Positions 8,778 through 16,568 of a stretch of 64,000 nt of DNA are shown here, one piece after another. Under the pieces are notes generated by a model. It worked only from the letters and a program-made list of their open reading frames with translations, ran no database searches and was not told the DNA's origin. The DNA lies in NCBI RefSeq assembly GCF_005771525.1, contig NZ_VAVZ01000013.1, positions 1 through 64,000 on the forward strand. Direction: 5' to 3'. The DNA comes from Nesterenkonia salmonea. GTDB taxonomy: Bacteria > Actinomycetota > Actinomycetes > Actinomycetales > Micrococcaceae. The translations under genes were made by a program, and so were the position numbers. Position 1 is the first letter of the stretch. The number at the start of each line of letters is the position of its first letter.

Positions 8778-9925
8778 ACAGAACAGCAGCACACCTGGCC
8801 GACGGCCGTGACATCTTCTTCTTCGACGACGCACCCCGGAATCGTCAGGTCCGGGACCCCCGTGACATTGCCCGAACAACGGGCGCATCGGAGCTTCGCT
8901 ACGATCCCTTCCTCGATGAATGGGTGGCAGTGGCCGCCGCACGGCAGCACCGTACGCATCTGCCCAGCACCGATCAGTGCCCACTCTGCCCGTCCACAGA
9001 GTCCCGAGCGACAGAGATTCCCCAGGACGACTATGACGTGGTCGTTTTTGAAAATCGGTTCCCGTCTTTCTCCGGAGGTGGGGCGCTAGCACCCCACCTG
9101 GCCGGCGATGCGCTGGCGGCTTTCGGGACGAAGGATGGCGACCTCGCTGACATACGCCATCCGGGGGCTGGGCGGTGTGAGGTCGTGTGCTTCACCCCTG
9201 ACCACGGGACCTCGCTCGCCCAACTCTCCGCTCGCCGAATCGAGACTGTGGTGGAGGCCTGGGCTGACCGAACGCAGGACCTGTATGCCACCGGTCAGGT
9301 GGATCAGGTCTACTGCTTTGAAAACCGCGGCGAAGAGATCGGCGTGACACTCCACCACCCACATGGTCAGATCTATGGCTATCCCTTCGCCACGCCTCGG
9401 ACGCGCACCATGTTGAGCCAGGCCCGGCGGTTTCGCGCCGCCACGGGTCTGGATTTGTTCGCGGAGACGCTGCGGGCTGAGCAGCACGCCGCAGAACATT
9501 CAGCAACTGGGCGCGTGATCCTCAGCACTGATCACTGGACGGCATTCGTCCCCTCCTGGGCGCGCTGGCCGGTCGAGATCCACATCTACCCACACCGGGC
9601 GGTGCGCAGTCTGCCGGAGCTGAGCCCTGCGGAACGCCGCGACTTCGCTCGCCTCTACCTCCAGGTCCTCGGTGCTGGGGACGCACTGTTCGCCACCCCC
9701 CTTCCCTATATCTCGGGCTGGCACCAGGCCCCCCTCTCTGCGCCCGAGACCGACTTTCGGCTGCACCTGCAGCTCTTCTCCATCCGTCGGGCGGACAACA
9801 AACTGAAGTACTTGGCAGGTTCGGAGTCTGGAATGGGAGTGTTCATCAACGACATCCCGCCTGAGGAGATGGCACAGCGGCTCAGGGACTCCCTCGCAGA
9901 AAAAGGCCAGGGCGGCGGCGAATGA
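8774..9925 (+). CDS. galT: Galactose-1-phosphate uridylyltransferase
   Basis: Leloir-pathway enzyme that exchanges UMP between UDP-glucose and galactose 1-phosphate. Length 383 aa. The HIT-superfamily active site 'HPHGQIYGYPF' (around residues 193-203) supplies the His nucleophile that forms the UMP-histidine intermediate. Zinc ligands are likely in 'CPLC' (around residue 72) and in 'HHPH'. Other family blocks are 'VVFENRFPSFSG', 'VVCFTPDHGTSLAQLS' and 'PVEIHIYPHRAVRSLPEL'. It is coupled by ATGA overlap both to the DeoR-type gene before it and to galK after it, so the three form one transcriptional unit. Confidence 0.95.
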   Translation: MNRTAAHLADGRDIFFFDDAPRNRQVRDPRDIARTTGASELRYDPFLDEWVAVAAARQHRTHLPSTDQCPLCPSTESRATEIPQDDYDVVVFENRFPSFSGGGALAPHLAGDALAAFGTKDGDLADIRHPGAGRCEVVCFTPDHGTSLAQLSARRIETVVEAWADRTQDLYATGQVDQVYCFENRGEEIGVTLHHPHGQIYGYPFATPRTRTMLSQARRFRAATGLDLFAETLRAEQHAAEHSATGRVILSTDHWTAFVPSWARWPVEIHIYPHRAVRSLPELSPAERRDFARLYLQVLGAGDALFATPLPYISGWHQAPLSAPETDFRLHLQLFSIRRADNKLKYLAGSESGMGVFINDIPPEEMAQRLRDSLAEKGQGGGE

Positions 9926-12351
9926 AACGGAACAAGACCGAGGACCTCAGGGCCGAATTCGTCGAGCGCTTCGGACGTGAGCCTGACGGGATGTGGGCCG
10001 CTCCTGGGCGGGTCAACCTGATCGGTGAACATACCGACTACAACGATGGGCTCGTGCTGCCGTTCGCACTGCCGCAGAACACACTCGCCGCGGCGAGCCG
10101 GAGATCAGACACCACACTCCGCGTGCACTCGGTCAATGCCGCCGAGTCGGAAGAGTTTGACCTGGCCACCTTGGCTCCGGGAGCCCACCAGGGGTGGTCC
10201 AGCTACGTGGCCGGCGTTTTCTGGGCGCTCCACGAGGCGGGATACGCACCGGCGGGCATGGACATCGCTGTCTACACCACGGTGCCTCTGGGAGCGGGTC
10301 TATCCTCTTCCGCCGCGTTGGAATGCGCCGTAGCATGCGCGGTGGCAGAGCTTTCCGGCCACCAGATAGCACCGCTGGAGCTGGCCACGATCGCCCAACG
10401 GGCCGAGAACGAGTACGTGGGCATGCCCTGTGGGCTGATGGACCAGATGGTCTCGATGGTGGCCCATGAAGGGTATGCGGTCCTTTTCGATACCCGCAGC
10501 CAGCAGGTGCAGCACGTGCCGTTCGCAGGGGAGCACGCGGAGATTCTTGTTATCGACACCAAAGCTCCGCACAAGCTGGTGGACGGCGAATACGCCGCTC
10601 GCAGGTCCCAATGCGAACAGGCCTCGACAGAGCTTGGTTTGGCCTCATTGCGGGAGCTCAACGACGTCGCCGAGGACGCATTGGACTCAGCTCTATTCCA
10701 GCTCAGCGACGATGTTCTGCGGCGCCGGGTTCGACATGTGGTCACCGAAAACCAGCGAGTGCTCGATATGGTCGAGGCGCTGCAGACGGGCAGGCTCGAT
10801 GCCGTCGGCGCGCTGATGAACGCTTCGCATGCTTCGCTTCGTGACGACTACCAGGTCACCGTGCCAGAGGTGGATCTCGCCCAGCGCATCCTCGTCTCCG
10901 CGGGGGCCTACGGGGCTCGTATTACCGGGGGAGGATTCGGCGGATGTGTGATTGCCCTCATCGACGCAGGCACGGGTGAGTTTCTGCAGCACAAGGTGGC
11001 AGAGGCCTACGCGGAGGCAGGCTTCACCGCTCCTGAGCACTTCGTCGCGGTGCCGTCCAGTGGGGCACGGCGTGTCAGCTCCGCTCGTAACTGGGCCGGA
11101 AACATCGAATACTCAGCGCGCCGAATCGCAGCTCCGCACAGCTATGACGACCTGCGAAGCCTCATCACCTCTGGAGACCGGGTCAAAGCTGTTGGCAGCC
11201 GCCACAGCTTCAGCACCGTCGCCGACACAACGGGCGATCTCATCAGCCTGGAAGATCTGCCCCGGGTCTTCGAAATCGACGACAGGGCACACACGGTCAC
11301 AGTGGATGCCGGTATCCGATACGGAGAGCTGGCACAACGGCTGCAGGAGTCTGGGTGGGCCCTGCAGAACATGGCGTCGTTGCCGCATATCACCGTGGTC
11401 GGATCTGTGGCAACGGGCACCCATGGATCAGGGGACCAGGTTCCTGCGCTATCGGCTGCCGTCAACGCGGTGGAGCTGATGCTGGCTGACGGCAGCACCG
11501 GTGTGTGGCGCCGCGGTGATCACGACTTCGGCGGCGTCGTCGTCAGCCTGGGAGCATTGGGTGTGGTCACTCGCCTCAGTCTGGACATCGTGCCCAGCTT
11601 TGAGCTCCGGCAAGATGTATATGGCGGACTGCAGTGGCAGGCTGTCCTGGAAAACTTCGAGGTCCTCACAGGGTCCGCCTACAGCGTGAGCCTTTTCACC
11701 CGGTGGGTGGGAGAGACTTTTGGACACGCCTGGCTGAAGTCAACACAGAACCCGCCAGAAGAACTGCTGGGTACACGCGCGCTGGCCCACGACGTCGGAT
11801 TGGTCGAGGGTGCGGTAGAAGCGACCACAGCGCAGTCGGGAGTCTGGGGAAGTTGGGATTCTCGCCTGCCGCATTTCAAGCTCCACTTCGCACCCAGCAA
11901 CGGCGACGAGTTGCAGAGTGAATACCTTCTTCCGCGCGAACAGGCGGTGGAAGCTCTTCGCCGAATACGCTGTCTGGGGTCGCGCATGGAGCCACATCTG
12001 TTGCTCAGCGAAGTCCGCACCATGGCGCCGGATGATCAGTGGATGAGTCCTGCCTACGGCCGTCAGACGGTGGGCATCCACTTCACATGGCGTCAGCACC
12101 CCACGGAGGTGGCTGCGCTGCTTCCGCTGATCGAAGAGCAGCTCATGCCGCTGGGAGCCCGTCCTCACTGGGGAAAGCTCTTCGCCGCCTCGCAACTGGG
12201 CGAGCTTTACCCCAAGTTTTCCGAATTCCGTCGGCTCGCGGCACAGCTTGATCCCGAGGGGCGCTTTCGAAACGCCTACCTCGACCGATTGTTCGCGCAC
12301 GACGGTGCTGACGGGTATAAGGTTGATCCAGATCACATTCCATCGTTGTAG
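9922..12351 (+). CDS. galK: Fusion protein: galactokinase + alditol-oxidase-like FAD enzyme
   Basis: 809-aa open frame joining two enzymes normally encoded separately. Residues 1-386 are a complete GHMP galactokinase: 'APGRVNLIGEHTDYNDGL', the ATP-binding 'PLGAGLSSSAALE', and the C-terminal 'ITGGGFGGCVIAL'. Residues 390-809 match actinobacterial alditol oxidase (AldO/xylitol oxidase) from its first residues: 'NWAGNIEYSARR', then 'GSRHSF' with the His expected to carry covalent FAD, 'NMASLPHITVVGSVATGTHG', 'YSVSLFTRW', 'SEVRTM' with the catalytic Glu/Arg pair, and 'HWGK' with the active-site Lys. The kinase ends at 'GARRV' and the linker is only a few residues. The kinase would phosphorylate galactose; the oxidase domain should oxidise a polyol with O2, releasing H2O2. 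No frameshift or stop is visible at the junction (11071-11090). Confidence 0.88.
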   Translation: MKRNKTEDLRAEFVERFGREPDGMWAAPGRVNLIGEHTDYNDGLVLPFALPQNTLAAASRRSDTTLRVHSVNAAESEEFDLATLAPGAHQGWSSYVAGVFWALHEAGYAPAGMDIAVYTTVPLGAGLSSSAALECAVACAVAELSGHQIAPLELATIAQRAENEYVGMPCGLMDQMVSMVAHEGYAVLFDTRSQQVQHVPFAGEHAEILVIDTKAPHKLVDGEYAARRSQCEQASTELGLASLRELNDVAEDALDSALFQLSDDVLRRRVRHVVTENQRVLDMVEALQTGRLDAVGALMNASHASLRDDYQVTVPEVDLAQRILVSAGAYGARITGGGFGGCVIALIDAGTGEFLQHKVAEAYAEAGFTAPEHFVAVPSSGARRVSSARNWAGNIEYSARRIAAPHSYDDLRSLITSGDRVKAVGSRHSFSTVADTTGDLISLEDLPRVFEIDDRAHTVTVDAGIRYGELAQRLQESGWALQNMASLPHITVVGSVATGTHGSGDQVPALSAAVNAVELMLADGSTGVWRRGDHDFGGVVVSLGALGVVTRLSLDIVPSFELRQDVYGGLQWQAVLENFEVLTGSAYSVSLFTRWVGETFGHAWLKSTQNPPEELLGTRALAHDVGLVEGAVEATTAQSGVWGSWDSRLPHFKLHFAPSNGDELQSEYLLPREQAVEALRRIRCLGSRMEPHLLLSEVRTMAPDDQWMSPAYGRQTVGIHFTWRQHPTEVAALLPLIEEQLMPLGARPHWGKLFAASQLGELYPKFSEFRRLAAQLDPEGRFRNAYLDRLFAHDGADGYKVDPDHIPSL

Positions 12352-12363
12352 TCGGGAGTTTGG

Positions 12364-13539
12364 GTGTCGTCATCAGTTCGAATCGCCGTCATCGGGCACG
12401 CCTTTATGTGCAAGGCCCATATTCACGCCTGGCGGACAGCGGGTCGCTTCTTCGACCTGCCTAAAACTCCAGAGGTGACGCTGCTGGTCGGACGGGATGC
12501 AGGCCGCGCGGCCATAGCGGCTGAGCGGCTGAACGTCGCAGAGAGCACGGCGGATTGGCGAGCCGCTGTGACCCGAGATGACATCGACGTGGTCGATATT
12601 TGCACCCCCGGAGATTCGCACCGCGAGATCGCCGTCGCCGCACTTGCCGCGGGAAAGCATGTGCTGTGTGAGAAGCCCTTGGCGAACTCCGTCGGAGAGG
12701 CCGAGGAGATGACCGCCGCGGCTGCGGATGCCGAGGCCAAGGGCATCGCAAGTTTCTGCGGCTTCAGCTACCGACGCACCCCAGGGCTTGCTCTGGCCCG
12801 CAAGTTCGTCCAGGAAGGCCGTCTGGGGGAGATCCGGCATGTGCGAGCCCAGTACCTCCAAGATTGGCTTTCTGATGCCAACGCGCCCCTGACCTGGCGG
12901 TTGGACAAAGACAAAGCTGGTTCGGGCGCCCTGGGAGACATCGGCGCACATTCCATCGACGCCGCCCAGTGGGTCTCAGGTCAGCGGATCGGGGGAGTCT
13001 CCGCTCTTCTTCACACCTTCGTCACCTCGCGTCCTGTTGGAGGTGTCGCCGAAGGATTGGGCGGGGCAGGAGACTTCACGTCAGAGAGAGGCCCGGTCAG
13101 CGTTGACGATGCCGCCGCCTTCACCGCGCGTTTTGACGGTGGTGCGGTTGGAGTATTCGAAGCCACCCGCTTCGCGTTGGGCCGCCGAAATGCGAACAGG
13201 TTGGAGATCAACGGCAGTAGAGGGTCCATCGCCTTCGACTTCGAGCGGATGAACGAGCTTGAGTATTTCGACGGGCGTGACGACCAGCAATCCCAGGGTT
13301 TCCGCAGAATTCACGTCACCGACGCCGTCCACCCCTACACCGACCGCTGGTGGCCGGTCGGCCACGGTCTGGGTTATGGGGATCTGTTCGTCCACCAGGT
13401 GGCCGATGTGGTGGCGGCACTGGAAGGCGACCAGCAGGCTCGCCCGCACTTCGCTGATGCTCTGGATGTTCAACGGGTGCTCCAGGCAGTGGAGGCCAGC
13501 GCCGAGGACTCCAGCCGGTACACCCCGGTAGCCCGTTGA
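12364..13539 (+). CDS. Gfo/Idh/MocA-family NAD(P)-dependent sugar dehydrogenase
   Basis: 391-aa oxidoreductase of the glucose-fructose oxidoreductase family. Visible parts are the N-terminal Rossmann segment 'IAVIGHAFMCKAHIHAW' (the glycine motif is atypical, with few glycines), 'DIDVVDICTPGDSHREIA', the family signature 'GKHVLCEKPLANS' with catalytic Lys, and 'GSGALGDIGAHSIDAAQWV', where the Asp and His complete the active site. GTG start with GGGAG upstream, 12 nt after the galK-aldO stop, so probably in the same operon. The substrate is unknown; neighbours suggest a sugar, sugar acid or keto-sugar. Members are typically cytoplasmic. Confidence 0.88.
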   Translation: MSSSVRIAVIGHAFMCKAHIHAWRTAGRFFDLPKTPEVTLLVGRDAGRAAIAAERLNVAESTADWRAAVTRDDIDVVDICTPGDSHREIAVAALAAGKHVLCEKPLANSVGEAEEMTAAAADAEAKGIASFCGFSYRRTPGLALARKFVQEGRLGEIRHVRAQYLQDWLSDANAPLTWRLDKDKAGSGALGDIGAHSIDAAQWVSGQRIGGVSALLHTFVTSRPVGGVAEGLGGAGDFTSERGPVSVDDAAAFTARFDGGAVGVFEATRFALGRRNANRLEINGSRGSIAFDFERMNELEYFDGRDDQQSQGFRRIHVTDAVHPYTDRWWPVGHGLGYGDLFVHQVADVVAALEGDQQARPHFADALDVQRVLQAVEASAEDSSRYTPVAR

Positions 13540-13573
13540 CAGCATCGATAACGCTAACCGCAAGGAGAAACGC

Positions 13574-14266
13574 GTGAGCAAGAAAGCCATCATCGTCCGC
13601 GGAGGCTGGGAAGGCCACCAACCGGTTGAAGCCACAGGCCTATTTCTGCCCTTCCTACGAGACCACGGGTATGACTGCGAGATCTACGAGTCCCCAGCTG
13701 TTTACGCCGACGCCGAGACCATGGGCGCGACGGATCTCGTGGTGCAGTGCATGACCATGTCCACCATCGAAAAGGATGAGGTGATGGGCCTTCGAGCTGC
13801 TGTGGAGGCAGGAACTGGTCTGGCCGGCTGGCACGGAGGGATCGCCGACTCTTACCGAGCCTCGGATGACTATCTGCAGCTCATCGGAGGTCAGTTCGCC
13901 CACCATCCGGCCAAGCATCCGGATGAACGCACCGGCGAACAGTCCGACTACTACATTCCCTACCGTGTGGATATTCGGCCAGAAGCGGCAGACCATCCCA
14001 TTACCCGGGGCATCGAGAGCTTCGAACTCGTCACCGAACAGTATTGGGTCCTGCATGACCAGCTGATTGATGTGCTGGCCACCACGACCCTTCCGAAACG
14101 GGAGTTCGACCCCTGGTCGGGTGAGCACGTGAACCCGGCCGTCTGGACTCGTCGCTGGGGTAAGGGGCGGATTTTCGTCTCCACCCCGGGACACCGGGTA
14201 GATGTTCTGGAGCACCCGAGCGTTCGGACCATGATTGAGCGCGGCATGCTGTGGGCGAGTCGATGA
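13574..14266 (+). CDS. ThuA-domain protein
   Basis: 230-aa protein of the ThuA (trehalose utilisation) family, which has a class I glutamine-amidotransferase-like fold. 'GWEGHQPVEATGLF', 'VVQCMTMSTI', 'GTGLAGWHGGIADSYR' and 'LIGGQFAHHPAKHPDE' match the family core. In rhizobia and agrobacteria ThuA works with the Gfo/Idh-type ThuB in disaccharide metabolism through 3-keto intermediates, and here it lies between two Gfo/Idh genes. GTG start with an AAGGAGA ribosome binding site. Its last codons overlap the next start (ATGA at 14263), indicating coupling. The exact reaction is not predictable. Confidence 0.87.
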   Translation: MSKKAIIVRGGWEGHQPVEATGLFLPFLRDHGYDCEIYESPAVYADAETMGATDLVVQCMTMSTIEKDEVMGLRAAVEAGTGLAGWHGGIADSYRASDDYLQLIGGQFAHHPAKHPDERTGEQSDYYIPYRVDIRPEAADHPITRGIESFELVTEQYWVLHDQLIDVLATTTLPKREFDPWSGEHVNPAVWTRRWGKGRIFVSTPGHRVDVLEHPSVRTMIERGMLWASR

Positions 14267-15363
14267 ACGCGGGGGTCCCTCAGCTGAGGGTGGGGATGGT
14301 AGGCGCCGGCAACATCAGCGGCCAGTACCTCTCCACACTCAGTCGACTCGATGACCTTCACCTGACTGCAGTGGCGGACCTTGATCTCGCACGAGCGCAG
14401 GAAGTCGCCGCAGCCCACGGCGCCCGAGCCATGGACGTCCAGGAGCTGATCGCCAGCGAATCCGTAGACGTGGTGCTAAACCTCACGATTCCGCGTGCGC
14501 ATGCAGAGGTTGCTCTGTCCGCGATCGCTGCAGGAAAAGGTGTGTACACCGAAAAGCCGCTCGCGGCCACGGTGGCCGAAGGGCGGTCTATGGTCGAAGC
14601 CGCCCGCTCGGCAGGGGTCGTGATCGGTGGTGCGCCGGACACCGTCCTGGGCACCGGCGTCCAGACCGCGCGTGAGGTCATTGACTCTGGCCGTATCGGC
14701 GTTCCGCTGAGCGCTACGGCAACGATGATTATCCCCGGCCACGAACGCTGGCATCCCAATCCGGACTTCTACTACCAGCCCGGTGGCGGCCCGCTGTTGG
14801 ATATGGGGCCGTACTACATCACCTCGCTCATCACACTCCTGGGGTCAGTCGCCCGCGTCGTCGGGGCGTCCAGTGCTCTGCGGACCGAACGCATCATCGG
14901 CTCCGGTCCGAGAGCTGGCGAGCGGCTACCGGTGAACACGCCAAGCCACGTCGCAGGCATTCTGATTCATCACTCCGGGGCCATCTCTTCTGTGGTGATG
15001 AGTTTCGACGGAGTGGCCACCCACGCGAAGCCACTGGAGATTCACGGCGAGCATGGCTCACTGACCGTTCCGGACCCGAACAACTTTTCTGGGGAAGTGC
15101 AGCTTAACCAGGGGACCGACGGCTGGCAGCAGGTACCGGTATCGGCCGGATACAGACACGCGGCGCGCGGCTACGGCCTGGCTGACCTGTTCTGGTCCGG
15201 CGCGTTTGACGGCCAACCTGGGGCAGGACGCTCTCAGGGTGAACTTGCACTGCATGTTCTGGAAGTGATGGAGGCAGTCCTGTCGGCAGCCAACTGCGGC
15301 CGCAGTGTGGATATCGACTCTCACCCTGATCGGCCCTCACCGGTTCCGCTTGACGAGAGGTGA
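14263..15363 (+). CDS. Gfo/Idh/MocA-family oxidoreductase (second)
   Basis: 366-aa dehydrogenase, the second of the family in this operon and only distantly similar to the first. The N-terminal Rossmann motif is canonical here: 'VGMVGAGNISGQYLSTL'. It is followed by 'SVDVVLNLTIPRAHAEVA', the signature 'GKGVYTEKPLAATV' (catalytic Lys), and 'GGGPLLDMGPYYITSLITLLG', where a Tyr replaces the common His of the family active site. ATG at 14263 overlaps the ThuA stop by 4 nt; an in-frame GTG at 14251 is less likely. It is the last gene of the run that begins with the DeoR-type regulator. The substrate is unknown. Confidence 0.87.
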   Translation: MNAGVPQLRVGMVGAGNISGQYLSTLSRLDDLHLTAVADLDLARAQEVAAAHGARAMDVQELIASESVDVVLNLTIPRAHAEVALSAIAAGKGVYTEKPLAATVAEGRSMVEAARSAGVVIGGAPDTVLGTGVQTAREVIDSGRIGVPLSATATMIIPGHERWHPNPDFYYQPGGGPLLDMGPYYITSLITLLGSVARVVGASSALRTERIIGSGPRAGERLPVNTPSHVAGILIHHSGAISSVVMSFDGVATHAKPLEIHGEHGSLTVPDPNNFSGEVQLNQGTDGWQQVPVSAGYRHAARGYGLADLFWSGAFDGQPGAGRSQGELALHVLEVMEAVLSAANCGRSVDIDSHPDRPSPVPLDER

Positions 15364-15391
15364 CCAGACTCAGCTCTCGTACAGTAGAACA

Positions 15392-16447
15392 ATGCCCTAC
15401 CCCATTTCACGTCCTACCATGCGCGACGTCGCTGAACGCGCCGGAGTGTCGCCGAAGACAGTCTCCAACGTCGTGACGGGGACGGTGCCCGTCAGTGAGA
15501 AGACAAGAACGCGAGTCGAAGCTGCGATGGTCGAGCTGGACTTCGTCCCCAACCTCAGTGCCCGCGGCCTGCGCAATGGGCGCACAGGGGTCATCGGTTT
15601 TGCGTTGCCCGATCTCGCCACTGCTTTCTCAGCGAGCATCGCCCACTCAGTCGTCGAGGCCGCCCACGCGCGCGGTCTCGTCGTCCAGATCGAGGAAACG
15701 GCCTTTGAGCCAGCGCGCGAGTACGACTTGGTCTACCGGGCTCGGACCCATCAGATCGATGGACTGATTCTTAACCCTGTACGTCTCGAAGACAGCGTGG
15801 TCGACCACGTTCAACACCTTCCGCCTGTGGTGCTGATTGGTGAAGTCGAGCAACACAGCACGGACCGGGTCTTCATCGACAGTCGTCAGGCGGGGCGGAC
15901 TGCAGCCCAACATCTGATGGAGCAGGGAGCGCGGCGTATTGCCGTCCTGGGCGGAACAACAACCGATATGTTCGCCAAGCAGGCCACGCTGGGCCAGCGC
16001 CTCCAGGGGGTGCTCGATGCCTTCAGTGCTGCCCAGGTCAAAGCTGCGCCGGAGCTGCAGGTGGACGTGCGCTGGAGCATCGCTGGCGGGGCCGACGCTA
16101 TGCGAGAGATCCTTGCCCGCGAGGTGGAATTTGACGCCGTATTTGCCTTTACCGATTCGATCGCCGTGGGAGCACTCCATGTCTTGCACGATTACGGACT
16201 GCGGGTGCCGGAGGATGTGCTGGTGATGGGCTTCGACAACGTTGAGCATGCCGCCTACACGTGGCCGCCCCTGACGACCATAGGTTTCGATCACAAGGAC
16301 TACGTCACTGCAGCACTGGACCTTCTGGCATCCCGTGTAGCCGACCGCAACGCACCGACCCGCGCGGTGGAAGTTGCGCACACCTTGATCCCCCGGAGGA
16401 GCACTCAAGGGCCTCCCCGAGGGCATACGCCTCCCGCTTCTCCTTAA
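15392..16447 (+). CDS. LacI-family transcriptional regulator
   Basis: 351-aa sugar-responsive repressor. The LacI-type HTH and hinge are at the N-terminus: 'TMRDVAERAGVSPKTVSNVV', then 'FVPNLSARGLRNGRTGVIGFAL'. The periplasmic-binding-protein-like sensor domain follows, with 'AAQHLMEQGARRIAVLGG', 'FAFTDSIAVGALHVLHDYG' and 'VMGFDNVEHA'. The frame is open further upstream (15305), but the HTH fixes the start at ATG 15392. TACAGT (15380-15385) lies exactly 6 nt before it, so the mRNA is probably leaderless. It precedes a sugar importer and a GH51 enzyme whose promoter carries a perfect palindrome, the obvious target. Confidence 0.92.
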   Translation: MPYPISRPTMRDVAERAGVSPKTVSNVVTGTVPVSEKTRTRVEAAMVELDFVPNLSARGLRNGRTGVIGFALPDLATAFSASIAHSVVEAAHARGLVVQIEETAFEPAREYDLVYRARTHQIDGLILNPVRLEDSVVDHVQHLPPVVLIGEVEQHSTDRVFIDSRQAGRTAAQHLMEQGARRIAVLGGTTTDMFAKQATLGQRLQGVLDAFSAAQVKAAPELQVDVRWSIAGGADAMREILAREVEFDAVFAFTDSIAVGALHVLHDYGLRVPEDVLVMGFDNVEHAAYTWPPLTTIGFDHKDYVTAALDLLASRVADRNAPTRAVEVAHTLIPRRSTQGPPRGHTPPASP

Positions 16448-16464
16448 GAACTTCCCCAAAGGGG

Positions 16465-16493
16465 TGTGACGCAGAGCACATTCTGTGTACTCT
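16465..16493 (+). promoter_or_regulatory. Promoter of the sugar importer-abfA operon
   Basis: TGTGAC (16465-16470), 17-bp spacer, TACTCT (16488-16493). Moderate matches to the -35/-10 consensus, placed just upstream of the 18-bp operator and about 75 nt before the binding-protein start. CCCC-AAA-GGGG (16454-16464) directly after the LacI-type gene could form a short hairpin, but no T run follows. Confidence 0.45.
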
Positions 16494-16502
16494 GGCTAGC
16501 AG

Positions 16503-16520
16503 CATTACATCGATGTAATG
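16503..16520. promoter_or_regulatory. Perfect 18-bp palindromic operator (LacI type)
   Basis: CATTACATCGATGTAATG reads identically on both strands and has the central CG dinucleotide of LacI-family operators. It lies in the 121-nt gap between the LacI-type gene and the binding-protein gene, immediately downstream of the predicted -10 box, where a bound repressor would block initiation. Confidence 0.75.
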
Positions 16521-16568
16521 GTGTGACTCTCCTCTTTTTCGGTCAGCGCAGCACAAGGTAGGTGTCCC

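Noticed and set aside
13547-13560. GATAACGCTAACCG before the ThuA gene as a possible LacI-type operator
   Set aside because: Shares only part of the AACG core with the 2195 site and is not palindromic; it lies within a short intra-operon gap.
16454-16464. CCCC-AAA-GGGG after the LacI-type gene as an intrinsic terminator
   Set aside because: The stem is short and no T run follows. I found no convincing hairpin plus T run at any other gene end either.
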